A stretch of DNA of 64,000 nt from JACMLD01 sp039916305 (GTDB taxonomy: Bacteria; Bacteroidota; Bacteroidia; Chitinophagales; Chitinophagaceae). The notes beneath the pieces are model-generated. The model did no database searches. It saw only the letters and a list, made by a program, of their open reading frames with translations, and had not been told where the DNA came from. The first letter of the stretch is position 1. Each line of letters begins with the position of its first letter. Where the stretch lies: assembly GCA_039916305.1 (NCBI GenBank), contig JBDSLR010000010.1:1-64000 (forward strand), written 5' to 3'. Position numbers and translations under genes: made by a program. Positions 24,504-34,166 of the stretch are shown here, piece after piece.

Positions 24504-25508
24504 ATGAAAGTTTCTAACGAAACCAAAGTGGGTGCACTTGCTGCTGTATCCATAACACTACTGATTCTTGGTTTTAATTTCCTGAAGGGTAAAGATTTGC
24601 TGAGCAAGGCCAATACAGAAATATTTGCGGTATTTGATAAAGTAGACGGGCTTAATGTAGCCAACCCGGTAACCATTAACGGGCTCCAGATTGGTAAAGT
24701 ATATGAGCTACGCGAAAAAGATCGTGACTTGTCTGCGATCATTGTCTCCATTAATCTACTCAAAGACATCGACATACCTAAAGATTCTTATGCCAGTATC
24801 AGCGCAGACCTGTTAGGTGCTGCCACGCTTACCATTGTAAAGGGGGCTAGCAAAGACCTTATGAAAAATGGCGATACACTGCTTACCCAAAATAACGCGG
24901 GCTTTATAGACGGCCTCAAAGCTTCACTAAGCCCCACGCTTGGCTCGGTAAATGGCGCTGTTAAAAGCCTTGATTCTTTACTGAAAGTAGTAGGCACTTA
25001 TTTTGATCCCGCTACAAAAAATAATTTTCACGCTATTATTGGCAACCTCACTGTAAGTTCAGCAGAACTGCAGAAATTATTGAATGCTCAAACAGGTACA
25101 CTTGCCAAAGCTTTGGGTAATGTAAATGTATTCACCGCCAACCTCGCCAAGAACAATGGAGCTATAGACACTACCCTGGCCAACCTCAGCAAAGCCAGCG
25201 GAAAATTTGCCAACGTAAAAATTGATGAAACCCTCAGCAGTTTGCAAGCTGCGGTAAATGAACTCAAGGGCGTAGTTGCAAAAGCCAATAGCAAAGACGG
25301 ATCCCTCGGTTTACTGTTAAATGATCCCAAATTGTATAAAAATTTAGAAAGCACCACTTATAAATTAAATATTTTGCTGGATGATTTCAGGACGCATCCA
25401 AAGCGGTATGTAAATGTGAGCGTGTTCGGCGGTAAAAAAGATAAAACCGGTGCCCTCACTTCACCACTGCTGGATGATTCTACCAGTAACCCATTACCGA
25501 AAAATTAA
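24504..25508 (+). CDS. Second MCE/MlaD-family protein, orphan of permease
   Basis: The 334-residue protein has an N-terminal membrane helix (about 10-27), an MCE domain (about 38-117: EIFAVFDKVDGLNVANPVTI, LLGAATLTIVKG) and a long helical tail (about 140-300). It ends in a Pro/Asp/Ser-rich region. It differs from the 17.4 kb paralogue in lacking adjacent permease and ATPase genes, so it may share the MlaEF of the upstream operon or another one. Its stop is three bases before the start of the OstA-like gene, strongly suggesting co-translation of an MCE protein with an LptA-like protein. Confidence 0.92.
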   Translation: MKVSNETKVGALAAVSITLLILGFNFLKGKDLLSKANTEIFAVFDKVDGLNVANPVTINGLQIGKVYELREKDRDLSAIIVSINLLKDIDIPKDSYASISADLLGAATLTIVKGASKDLMKNGDTLLTQNNAGFIDGLKASLSPTLGSVNGAVKSLDSLLKVVGTYFDPATKNNFHAIIGNLTVSSAELQKLLNAQTGTLAKALGNVNVFTANLAKNNGAIDTTLANLSKASGKFANVKIDETLSSLQAAVNELKGVVAKANSKDGSLGLLLNDPKLYKNLESTTYKLNILLDDFRTHPKRYVNVSVFGGKKDKTGALTSPLLDDSTSNPLPKN

Positions 25509-25511
25509 TTG

Positions 25512-27131
25512 ATGCTAAAATTTCTTGCAGGGTGCGTTGTTTTTTTAATTGGTTATACTTCCACCGCTTCCGCGCAGGATACCTTATCACGGCAGCCTTC
25601 CGATAGTATTAGTATTGTAAACCAGATCCACAGCGATCGTCTTCGTTTTCAGAAAATTGATTCCGTTACACAACTCCAAATGCTGGCCGGAAGTGTGGAG
25701 TTGCAGCAGGATAATACAAAGTTTTATTGCGACAGCGCCGTCATCAACAAACACCTGAACATACTGGAGGCCTTTGGTAATGTACACATCAATGATGCGG
25801 ACAGCATTCATACTTATGGCCAGTACCTTATTTATCATATAGACACAAAAATGGCGGTACTAAAAAAGAAAGTAAGGCTTACCGATGGCAAGGGCATCCT
25901 AACCACCGAAGAACTGCAATACGATACAAGAGCAAAAACCGGCACCTATACCACGGGCGGAAAAATTGTAAGCGGTACCACCATTATCAGCAGCAAAGAA
26001 GCTACCTACTATGGAGATCTGAAAGATGTGTATTTTAAGAAAGACGTAAAAATGCGCGACCCCAAATTTGATCTCACTACAGATTCATTATTATACAACA
26101 CGGAATCTCAGCTGGCCACCTTTATTACCAAAACATATATAAAAGACAGTTCAGGCGCCAACATTGTTACCACAGACGGCTACTATGACATGAAAAATAA
26201 AAGAGCCAGTTTTGGAAAACGCTCTCTTATTAATGATGGCAAGGGTGTAACTGTTACGGGCGATAATATCTATACCAATGATTCAACCGGTGAAACATTT
26301 ATCACCGGCAACGGCGTATTTATTGATACGGTGCAGAAGATTTCTGTACTCTCTAATGCCATGACGGCCAATAAAAAAGACGGAAGTTTTTTTGCCACCC
26401 AGCATCCGCTTATGATTATTCAGCAGGATAAGGACTCGCTGTATGTTACAGCCGATACCATGTACTCTGCCCGGGTATCTGCCATTAAAGATTCTGCTTA
26501 CCGCGATCTGCGCAAGGATACCATTAAAACCACTACCATTGTTTCCGGAAAAGACAGTACAGATATACGTTATTTCCAATGCTACCACCGGGTACGCATT
26601 TTTTCAGATTCACTGCAAGCCGTGTGCGACAGCTTATTTTATTCGGCCAGTGATTCTGTTTTCCGTTTATTTAACAGGCCCATCCTCTGGGCAAGTGGCA
26701 GCCAGGTAACCGGCGATACCATTTACCTGTTCACCAAAAATAAAAAAGCAGACCGGATGTATGTGTTTGAAAACAGTTTTGCCATTAATAAGACCGGTGA
26801 TAACATGTACAACCAGATAAGCGGCAAAACATTGAATGGTTATTTTAAAGAGGGCGCTATTGATTATATGCGCACCAAAGGTTCACCTGCACAAAGTATA
26901 TATTATGCCAAAGATGAAGGCGATGCAATTGTAGGGGTGAACAATGCCAGCGGCGATGTGATAGATATGCGGTTTGAAAACAAGGAACTGAAAAAAGTAG
27001 TCTTTGTGAGGGATGTAACCGGCACCATGTACCCTTACAAACAAACGCCGGCCGATAAGAAACAATTGCGCAATTTTAAATGGCAGGATGATAAACGGCC
27101 CAAGACAAAGTTTGAATTATTTGCGGATTGA
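25512..27131 (+). CDS. OstA/LptA-like LPS-transport family protein
   Basis: The ATG at 25512, three bases after the MCE stop, begins a 539-residue protein with a signal peptide (MLKFLAGCVVFLIGYTSTASAQ). Repeated OstA-type beta-jellyroll units cover most of its length: LAGSVELQQDNTKFYCDSAV, GNVHINDADSIHTYGQ, TTEELQYDTRAKTGTY. The pattern continues to about residue 470. E. coli LptA is about 185 residues; this one is about three times longer and could span the periplasm by itself or form a bridge. It most likely acts in LPS transport together with the LptD-like protein encoded 2.2 kb upstream on the other strand. Confidence 0.88.
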   Translation: MLKFLAGCVVFLIGYTSTASAQDTLSRQPSDSISIVNQIHSDRLRFQKIDSVTQLQMLAGSVELQQDNTKFYCDSAVINKHLNILEAFGNVHINDADSIHTYGQYLIYHIDTKMAVLKKKVRLTDGKGILTTEELQYDTRAKTGTYTTGGKIVSGTTIISSKEATYYGDLKDVYFKKDVKMRDPKFDLTTDSLLYNTESQLATFITKTYIKDSSGANIVTTDGYYDMKNKRASFGKRSLINDGKGVTVTGDNIYTNDSTGETFITGNGVFIDTVQKISVLSNAMTANKKDGSFFATQHPLMIIQQDKDSLYVTADTMYSARVSAIKDSAYRDLRKDTIKTTTIVSGKDSTDIRYFQCYHRVRIFSDSLQAVCDSLFYSASDSVFRLFNRPILWASGSQVTGDTIYLFTKNKKADRMYVFENSFAINKTGDNMYNQISGKTLNGYFKEGAIDYMRTKGSPAQSIYYAKDEGDAIVGVNNASGDVIDMRFENKELKKVVFVRDVTGTMYPYKQTPADKKQLRNFKWQDDKRPKTKFELFAD

Positions 27132-27136
27132 AAAAT

Positions 27137-27176
27137 GTCTGATCCCGGCCGGATGACATGGCCGGACGGGCCTGAT
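27137..27176. repeat. Dispersed hairpin repeat flanked by GTCTGAT, copy 2
   Basis: GTCTGAT, then CCCGGCCGG-ATGACATGG-CCGGACGGG, then CCTGAT. The stem is nine base pairs with one mismatch. It starts six bases after the OstA-like stop codon. Confidence 0.65.
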
Positions 27177-27330
27177 TTTTTGATGGCTGATTTCTTCCAT
27201 ATCAGGTTGCAGCATTGTTCATAAATTAGCTTATACCACCAGCTCACCAATCAACCTTAACAGCATTTTATATACAGCCACAGCCCATCCGGCATTATTT
27301 TTTCGTTCTATAGCTATAAATAAACCAGCC

Positions 27331-27801
27331 ATGCATAAATTATTGCTAACGCTCTTCGTCATCAGTGGCTTCTCTATTGCTTCCCTGCAGGCGCAGGAAT
27401 ACAACCAGGATTATAAACTGGGCCTGGGTATACGCTTCAGCAATGCCTCTCCTACGCTCAGTAATTCGGTTTCTGTAAAATATTTTTTAAAAGAAAATGC
27501 TGCCGTGGATGCTTTGATTTCATTCGGCGGAAGCCGTTTTGGTATTGGAGGATTGTATGAAGTGCATACGCCGCTGAACGCTACCGCGGGCCTCAAATGG
27601 TATTATGGCGGCGGCGCTTACGTAGGATTTCAAACCGGCGATACCTACCTGGGTCCAACAGGTGTAGTAGGACTGGATTATAAATTTGCCAATATACCGC
27701 TCAATCTTTCACTGGACTGGAAACCTGAACTGGATATTATTCCGCGCGTAAATTTTATACCCGATGCATTCGGCCTGACGGCCCGTTTTACTTTCCAATA
27801 G
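27331..27801 (+). CDS. Small outer-membrane beta-barrel protein
   Basis: The 156-residue protein has a signal peptide (MHKLLLTLFVISGFSIASLQA). Its strands are short and alternating (YKLGLGIRFSNASPTLS, NSVSVKYFLKENAAVDALIS), and it ends in phenylalanine plus Gln (TARFTFQ). Layout and length fit an eight-stranded barrel. No catalytic signature is visible. It is transcribed alone, with a terminator 20 bases after the stop. Confidence 0.8.
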   Translation: MHKLLLTLFVISGFSIASLQAQEYNQDYKLGLGIRFSNASPTLSNSVSVKYFLKENAAVDALISFGGSRFGIGGLYEVHTPLNATAGLKWYYGGGAYVGFQTGDTYLGPTGVVGLDYKFANIPLNLSLDWKPELDIIPRVNFIPDAFGLTARFTFQ

Positions 27802-27820
27802 AACTAGGTGTGCAAAAGAG

Positions 27821-27870
27821 AAAAGGAGCAAAAGAAGTTGCCATCCGTCCGATTTCGTTTGCTCCTTTTT
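27821..27870 (+). terminator. Intrinsic terminator
   Basis: AAAGGAGCAAA pairs with TTTGCTCCTTT around a longer loop, followed by a T run at 27865-27871. Confidence 0.75.
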
Positions 27871-28435
27871 TGTGCTTTTAGGCGGCTTTGCTTTATCTCG
27901 GCTCACTCATGTATCAGCATTAGCCAAATCTTCCGTTACTAAACCGTTGCCTCCGGACTGTCATGTCAACTTGAACCACAACCAGCAAACCTGGGTATTA
28001 ATATACCTGTCTACCTGCCATATTTTCTCCCTTAATTTTTCACCTAGATTAAAATTTGCATCCCACGCAGCATTCATGTATTAAAATGCCTCTATAATTT
28101 GCAGGCTTTTTTTGTTTTTTGCGGTTTTTTGCGGTTTTTATTTTAATATTGGGAATACTTTAGCATTTATTCATACAATCCTGCCCCAAAAGAAAAAATC
28201 TTCTAAAATCCTTCCTCTGAAAGAATACCAGCCGGTGCGCTTTTGCAAGCCTTTACTTTATAATACAGTGCGCTTAGTCCCTTAGAGATTCAATTTTGTA
28301 TATAGTTGGCAATGGCTGTTCGTAAAACTTACATGGCGGCGGCTGCAACAGAGATATGTTTGAAAAAAAATTGTAAGTACTTCTTTAAACCCGATTAACC
28401 TGGACACACTTTTTACCCATCAACCTGCCAAGACA
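27871..28435. other. Gap upstream of the DeoR-type regulator
   Basis: No convincing gene in about 565 bases; a 70-codon frame at 27872-28084 lacks any recognisable feature. A tandem TTTTTTGCGG pair lies at about 28115-28134. The rest is AT-rich and should hold the regulator promoter, which I could not place. Confidence 0.5.
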
Positions 28436-29185
28436 ATGCTTAAGAAAGAACGCCAGGCATTTATTATGCACCAGGTTAACCTGCATAATAAAGTATTGTC
28501 CGCCAGCCTGAGTGAAGAAATGAAAGTTTCTGAAGATACCGTCAGAAGGGATTTGCAGGAACTGGCAGATGAGAACCGGCTGATAAAAGTACATGGCGGC
28601 GCTCTTTCGCAATCCTTCGGATATGGAAGTGTACCAGTATCGAAAATATATGCGCACGAACAAAAAAGAATTATAGCGCAGAAAGCCGTGAGCCTCATAA
28701 AAGATGGCATGTTTATACTCACCTCAGGCGGCACCACTATTATTGAAATTGCCCGGATGTTACCAACGCAGCTAAAAGCCACTTTTATATCGGGTAGTAT
28801 TCCGGCGGTACTTGAATACTCTCAGCATCCCAATATTGAAGTAATCATTATTGGAGATAAGGTTTCTAAAAGTTCTAAAATTACTGTTGGAGGCGATGCC
28901 ATTGCCAAAATCAAACAGATAAGGGCGGATCTCTGTTTGATGGGTGTAAACTCCATTGATCCTGTACATGGGGTTACTGATAATGACTGGGACGTGGTAC
29001 AGGTGAAAAAAGCCATGGTAGCCGCTTCACAAAAAACAGTTTGTCTCAGTATTTCAGAAAAAGTAAATACGTTTCAGCCAATACATGTTTGCCCTATCAA
29101 CGAGATTAATACACTGATTACAGAACTTTCACCCGATGATGCGTTACTGCATGCATACAAAGAAGCAGGGCTGGAAGTTTTATAA
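28436..29185 (+). CDS. DeoR/GlpR-family transcriptional regulator
   Basis: This 249-residue protein has an N-terminal DeoR winged helix (about 5-58) with the hallmark KVSEDTVRRDLQELADENR and VHGGAL. A sugar-phosphate sensing DeoRC domain (about 75-232) follows, with FILTSGGTTIIEIARML and LCLMGVNSIDPVHGVTDND. Such regulators normally repress sugar-catabolic operons until a phosphorylated sugar binds. It lies 67 bases before the SusC-like gene in the same direction, so it probably regulates or is co-transcribed with that uptake locus (inference). Confidence 0.93.
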   Translation: MLKKERQAFIMHQVNLHNKVLSASLSEEMKVSEDTVRRDLQELADENRLIKVHGGALSQSFGYGSVPVSKIYAHEQKRIIAQKAVSLIKDGMFILTSGGTTIIEIARMLPTQLKATFISGSIPAVLEYSQHPNIEVIIIGDKVSKSSKITVGGDAIAKIKQIRADLCLMGVNSIDPVHGVTDNDWDVVQVKKAMVAASQKTVCLSISEKVNTFQPIHVCPINEINTLITELSPDDALLHAYKEAGLEVL

Positions 29186-29252
29186 TAAACGATTGCACCT
29201 GTTAGAAAATGAACCCTTATTAATCATAGATTTCAACACCAAAACAACTGTT

Positions 29253-32200
29253 ATGCGAAAATCTCTTGTTTATTTATTCCTCCTCCTCCTCCTCTCCTGC
29301 TGTTCCCTTGCAGGATTTGCGCAGGAAAAAACAGTCACCGGAAAAGTTTTGTCAGACGGGGAAAATGCACCCCTGTCAGGCGTAACAGTACGGGTAAAAG
29401 GCACTAACAGGGTAACGGTTACCAATGCAGATGGATCGTTTACCATCAAGGCCAGCAAAGGCGAAAGCCTGCTGTTTAGCTATGTTGGTTACAACCAATC
29501 CAGCGCCAGCATTGGCGACGGAAGCGTAGTTGCCGTGAGAATGAAAAATACCGATGCTTCACTGGGGGAAGTGGTGGTAACCGCTATGGACATTAAACGC
29601 AACCCGCGTGAGTTGGGGTATTCGGTGCAAACTGTCAAGGGCTCAGACATCCAGCAAACACAACGTGAAAATTTTGTGACCGGTCTGCAGGGAAGGGTTT
29701 CCGGACTAACGGTTACACCTACCTCGGGCGCTGCAGGTGCATCTGCCGGCATCGTATTAAGAGGGTTTAATTCATTGTCTGGCAATAACCAGCCTTTATT
29801 TATTGTGGATGGTATTATCCTGGACAACCAAACGCTTAACTCAAACTCACAAAGCGGTAGTGGTATTGGTCTTGCTTCAGATGGTAATAACCGGAACAAT
29901 GATAACACCAACCGTATTGCCGATCTTAACCCCAATGATATTGAATCGGTAACCGTGTTAAAAGGTCCGGAAGCAACAGCACTGTATGGCAGCCAGGCCA
30001 GCTCCGGCGCCATCGTAATTACTACAAAAAAAGGAAAGAGTACCAATGGTAAATTACTCATTGGCTATGATAATAATTTCCGCATGCAAAAAATCACCCG
30101 CTACGGTCTGGTGAATAACGATTACAGCCCCGGTACCAGCAATAACATACCTTTTGTAAGCCCTACAGCCACCGGATCATTTACGTCTTTTGGCCCGGCC
30201 TGGAAGCCTGGTACGCCATTGTACGATAACCTTCACCAATTTTTCCGCACCGGATTTTCGCAGACGCATAACCTGAGCGCAGAATTTGGCAGTCAGAATG
30301 TTGGCTTCCGGGTATCCGGACAGTACTTTGACAGCAAGGGTGTTGTACCGAACAATACATATAAGAGATACAATATAAAAATTTCCAACACTACTAAAAT
30401 CGGTAAATACATCAGCATTACCCCATCACTGGCATATACCAACGCAGAGAACCTGCGGCCGCTGAAAAGTTCTACCTCCACTGCCGGTTCAGGTGGTTAC
30501 CTGGTAGAGCTGTATGAATGGCCTGCCAATAATGATATCAGGAACTTTGAAGATCCCAAAGGCAATAAGCTGCTTACATTTAATCAGAACCGCAACAGTG
30601 ATTTTGACAATCCTTTGTGGAGTGCCAAATACAACCGGAGTGGGGATGTTAATAAAAGACTGGTGGCCACAATGGGTGTAGACATTAATCCCTTTCCCTG
30701 GCTCTCCGTAGCAGGCCGGTTTGGCTATGATACCTATAAGAACGACGGTTACATATTTACGCATCCGCAATCTTATATGCTTAGTACAGCCATTGGCGGT
30801 AGTATTGATAATTATTACCGGACATATACTGGCTACAACCACACTATCACTGCTACCGTGAAAAAGAAAATCGGCAATTTTTCAACCAGATTACTGGTAG
30901 GTACCATGTGGCAGGATTTTCAGACCAAACAATTTGCTATCTACGGGACCAATCTGATTGATTCAAGCCGTACAGACAGCAGTAACACCACCGTAAATAC
31001 CAGGAGGCGTTTACTAAGAAACAACAACGGACTGCCGAACGTATCCATCTTCCGCGAAATTGCATATTTTGGTGAAGCTTCGATAGGATACAAGAATGTA
31101 ATCTTCCTTACCTATTCCCATCGTTTTGAGTCGGCCTCTCCCATTCCCAAAGCCAACAGGAATTATAATTATCCGGGCGCCAGCCTGAGTGTTATACTTT
31201 CTGATATGCTGCCCAATTTTGATAAACAAAGCGTAGTAAACTATATCAAATTACGCGGTTCACTGGCCAGCACGGCAAGGTTGAATGACCCTTATTCCAA
31301 CCAGGCTTTTTTTGTAAACAATTTCAGCAGCACCAACGTGCCGCAGAGCTATACCTATGGTTTTACAAACGCTAACCCGGACCTGACTCCGGAAAGACAA
31401 AAGACCTATGAAGTAGGCATGGAATTAAGGTTTCTTAACAACGCCATCTCGCTGGAAGGTGCTTACTATAATACGCTTTGCACCAACCAGATTGCCCAGG
31501 GGTACCGGGCCAGTTACGCAACTGGTTTTATCCTGAACACCCAGAATGCTGCTTCGCTCCGCAACCAGGGAATTGAACTAACGTTAAACGTTAATCCAAT
31601 AAAAAAACAGGATTTCACCTGGAACATTGGTTTTAATTTCAGCCATATGTGGAGTAAGGTATTAACATTGCCTGCCTCTATTGATATCCTGAAAGATTTT
31701 TATAATTCTGACACGTATATCAGTAATGTGAGGGCTGGTTTGGTTCGGTCTTATTCTACCGGAACATTAACCGGATCTACCTACCGCCGCAATACGGCCG
31801 GCCAGATTCTTATTGATCCTTCTACCGGTATTCCTTTAACAACCGGGGCCGGATCAAACACCGTTATTGCAGACCGTATTCCTGATTTTACCCTCGGTAC
31901 ACTCAATACTTTCCGGTATAAAAACTGGAGCCTTAGTTTTCTCTGGGATTTGAAAGTAGGTGGTGATATCTATAACGGTACCGATCAGCTGCTGACCGGT
32001 TTGGGTAAAAGCGTCAGAACCGCCAACCGCAGCACACCCATAGTTGTACAAGGTGTACTAAGCGATGCTTTCGCCAATACTGCTACGCCAACGGCAAATA
32101 CGCTGGAGATTGTACCCCAGAACCTGAGTAGCTATTATACTTCTATGCCGGATGAAGAATTTATCCAGAAAGATGTAAACTGGTTCAGACTGCGTGATCT

Positions 32201-32432
32201 TACACTGAACTACTCACTGCCGGCTAAAACAATTAAACGCGTGAAAGCCTTTAAAGCACTGGGTATTTTTGTAACCGGAAACGACCTGATACTCATCACC
32301 AACTATTATGGTGCTGATCCGGCCGTAAATGCTAATAACCCCGGCACAAATGGTGTAGGCGGTTATGGTATGGACCTTGGCAGTGCGCCCACCCCGTTAA
32401 GCCTGAGTTTTGGATTAAGGGCTACCTTTTAA
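29253..32432 (+). CDS. SusC/RagA-family TonB-linked outer-membrane transporter
   Basis: The ATG at 29253 is used because it opens a signal peptide (MRKSLVYLFLLLLLSCCSL); upstream in-frame codons overlap the regulator. The 1059-residue protein has a carboxypeptidase-regulatory-like domain (about 27-100), the SusC plug entry LGEVVVTAMDIKRNPRELGY, the plug motif TVLKGPEATALYGSQASSGA and a 22-strand-type barrel to the C-terminus. It imports oligomers captured by the SusD-like lipoprotein encoded 35 bases downstream. No glycoside hydrolase or protease gene is adjacent, so the substrate cannot be guessed. Confidence 0.95.
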   Translation: MRKSLVYLFLLLLLSCCSLAGFAQEKTVTGKVLSDGENAPLSGVTVRVKGTNRVTVTNADGSFTIKASKGESLLFSYVGYNQSSASIGDGSVVAVRMKNTDASLGEVVVTAMDIKRNPRELGYSVQTVKGSDIQQTQRENFVTGLQGRVSGLTVTPTSGAAGASAGIVLRGFNSLSGNNQPLFIVDGIILDNQTLNSNSQSGSGIGLASDGNNRNNDNTNRIADLNPNDIESVTVLKGPEATALYGSQASSGAIVITTKKGKSTNGKLLIGYDNNFRMQKITRYGLVNNDYSPGTSNNIPFVSPTATGSFTSFGPAWKPGTPLYDNLHQFFRTGFSQTHNLSAEFGSQNVGFRVSGQYFDSKGVVPNNTYKRYNIKISNTTKIGKYISITPSLAYTNAENLRPLKSSTSTAGSGGYLVELYEWPANNDIRNFEDPKGNKLLTFNQNRNSDFDNPLWSAKYNRSGDVNKRLVATMGVDINPFPWLSVAGRFGYDTYKNDGYIFTHPQSYMLSTAIGGSIDNYYRTYTGYNHTITATVKKKIGNFSTRLLVGTMWQDFQTKQFAIYGTNLIDSSRTDSSNTTVNTRRRLLRNNNGLPNVSIFREIAYFGEASIGYKNVIFLTYSHRFESASPIPKANRNYNYPGASLSVILSDMLPNFDKQSVVNYIKLRGSLASTARLNDPYSNQAFFVNNFSSTNVPQSYTYGFTNANPDLTPERQKTYEVGMELRFLNNAISLEGAYYNTLCTNQIAQGYRASYATGFILNTQNAASLRNQGIELTLNVNPIKKQDFTWNIGFNFSHMWSKVLTLPASIDILKDFYNSDTYISNVRAGLVRSYSTGTLTGSTYRRNTAGQILIDPSTGIPLTTGAGSNTVIADRIPDFTLGTLNTFRYKNWSLSFLWDLKVGGDIYNGTDQLLTGLGKSVRTANRSTPIVVQGVLSDAFANTATPTANTLEIVPQNLSSYYTSMPDEEFIQKDVNWFRLRDLTLNYSLPAKTIKRVKAFKALGIFVTGNDLILITNYYGADPAVNANNPGTNGVGGYGMDLGSAPTPLSLSFGLRATF

Positions 32433-32467
32433 TTATCATTCTTAAAAAAGCAAATAAAAATATTTAT

Positions 32468-34141
32468 ATGCGAAACAACATTATTAAATCAATGCTTTTT
32501 ACCGGGGCTTTCGCCTGTTGCATCGCAGCCTGCAGTAAAAAAATTGAAGACGCTTATTTAAATCCCAACGCGCCGGTTAAGGTTCCGGTTGAAACAATTC
32601 TGCCAGGTGTGCTGGGTGGTTTTACCGCTTTTAATTCAGCTGCTGGTACCAATTTCGGTCTGCAGATTGATGATGTGTTACTTGGCCGCTATATTCAATA
32701 CTGGGGTTCTACCACCAACAATGAAAACTATGGCGGCATGGGTGGAACCATTGGAAGTGATAACACTGGTGGTATGTGGGGAACTGTTTATTTTGGCCAG
32801 GGCGGCAATGTAAACAAAATCATTGAGTGGGGTATTGAAGATCAGAAATGGGATTTTGTGGGCGTAGCATATGCCATCAGGGCCTGGGGATGGCTTGAGC
32901 TGACCAACCAATATGGTGATGCTATTCTGAAAGAAGCTTTCAACACCAGCCAGTCGCAGTTTAAATATGATACCCAACCTGAGTTTTATGATAGCTGCAG
33001 AACAATTTGTTTCAGGGCTTTAAGCTACCTAAACAGAACCGACGGTAATGTAAACCCCACCAATCTGGCCCAAAGTGACGCTTATTTTAACGGGGGTGAT
33101 TTAAATAAATGGAAAAAATTCGTCTATGGTATACTGGCCCGCTCTTATATAGACTTAAGTGCCAAGGGCATTTTTAAAACCAATAATTATGCAGATTCTG
33201 CCATTAAGTATGCCACACTGGCCATGAGCGTCAACAGTGACAATTCAATGGCTACTTTTTCTTCAGCCAATTCAAGTAACGGGTTTAACAGTTATTTCGG
33301 ACCTACCCGTAACAACATCGGTACTATCAGACAGGGCGGTTATATTGCCGACCTGATGTCGGGTGCAAACACAGGCGCTTTCACAGGAGCGTTTGATCAA
33401 AGGGCCTGGTATAAACTCAGTGAGAATGCGAACGGCACTTTTAAAGGGGTTACGCCATGGCTTGGTGTAACAGAATACCTGAGTGGCGCAAATCCTACGG
33501 CTAATTATCCAAAAAATTTCTGGCGTAATGCATCGGCCGCACAGACAGTAGGAACAGATGACAGCGCCCGTTACGTGTATGGCAACAGGGGACCGTGGCC
33601 CATTATGACCGCTTCGGAAATGCAATTTATTATCGCAGAAGCTTCTTACCTCAAGGGAAATAAGGCAGCTGCACTAACGGCCTACATTAATGCCATCAGC
33701 CTTGATTTTGACCTGATGACGACTGCTTTTACCAAAGGCATTCCTGCAGGCAAAGCAATCACGTCTGCCAATAAAACCGCCTATCTTACAAACGTTGCGG
33801 TGGTACCTGCAACTGCTGCGGGATTAACGCTGTCGCATATTATGCTGCAGAAATACATTGCCCTCTATGGCTGGGGCACACACCAGACATGGACCGATAT
33901 GAGAAGGTATCATTATAACCAAGATAATGACCCGGGTACCGGATTGCCGGTGTACGTTAACTTTGTTACGCCGCCCAAAACGCCTATTAATTACCTTGTA
34001 TCTACCAACAACGGCAACCTGGTATACAGGTGCAGACCCAGGTATAATTCCGAATACCTGTATAATATACCTGAACTGACCAGGATTGGCGCATTAAACC
34101 AGGATTACAATACGTATCAATGCTGGTTCTCGTTACCATAA
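32468..34141 (+). CDS. SusD/RagB-family surface lipoprotein
   Basis: The 557-residue lipoprotein has lipobox IAAC, with the lipidated Cys at about residue 22. It has the SusD-like tetratricopeptide helices (AYAIRAWGWLELTNQYGDAI, KKFVYGILARSYIDLSAKG, MTASEMQFIIAEASYLKGNK) and the usual Trp/Tyr-rich end. It belongs to the SusD-like_2 group. Sitting on the cell surface as the lid of the SusC channel, it binds the substrate before import. It is placed between susC and a DUF4397 gene with short gaps (35 and 25 bases), so the three form one operon. Confidence 0.94.
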   Translation: MRNNIIKSMLFTGAFACCIAACSKKIEDAYLNPNAPVKVPVETILPGVLGGFTAFNSAAGTNFGLQIDDVLLGRYIQYWGSTTNNENYGGMGGTIGSDNTGGMWGTVYFGQGGNVNKIIEWGIEDQKWDFVGVAYAIRAWGWLELTNQYGDAILKEAFNTSQSQFKYDTQPEFYDSCRTICFRALSYLNRTDGNVNPTNLAQSDAYFNGGDLNKWKKFVYGILARSYIDLSAKGIFKTNNYADSAIKYATLAMSVNSDNSMATFSSANSSNGFNSYFGPTRNNIGTIRQGGYIADLMSGANTGAFTGAFDQRAWYKLSENANGTFKGVTPWLGVTEYLSGANPTANYPKNFWRNASAAQTVGTDDSARYVYGNRGPWPIMTASEMQFIIAEASYLKGNKAAALTAYINAISLDFDLMTTAFTKGIPAGKAITSANKTAYLTNVAVVPATAAGLTLSHIMLQKYIALYGWGTHQTWTDMRRYHYNQDNDPGTGLPVYVNFVTPPKTPINYLVSTNNGNLVYRCRPRYNSEYLYNIPELTRIGALNQDYNTYQCWFSLP

Positions 34142-34166
34142 TTATAAACAGGAAAATTTTACTATA

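Noticed and set aside
27872..28084. 70-codon frame after the small barrel gene
   Set aside because: It starts immediately behind a terminator, has no recognisable motif and lies in a likely promoter region.
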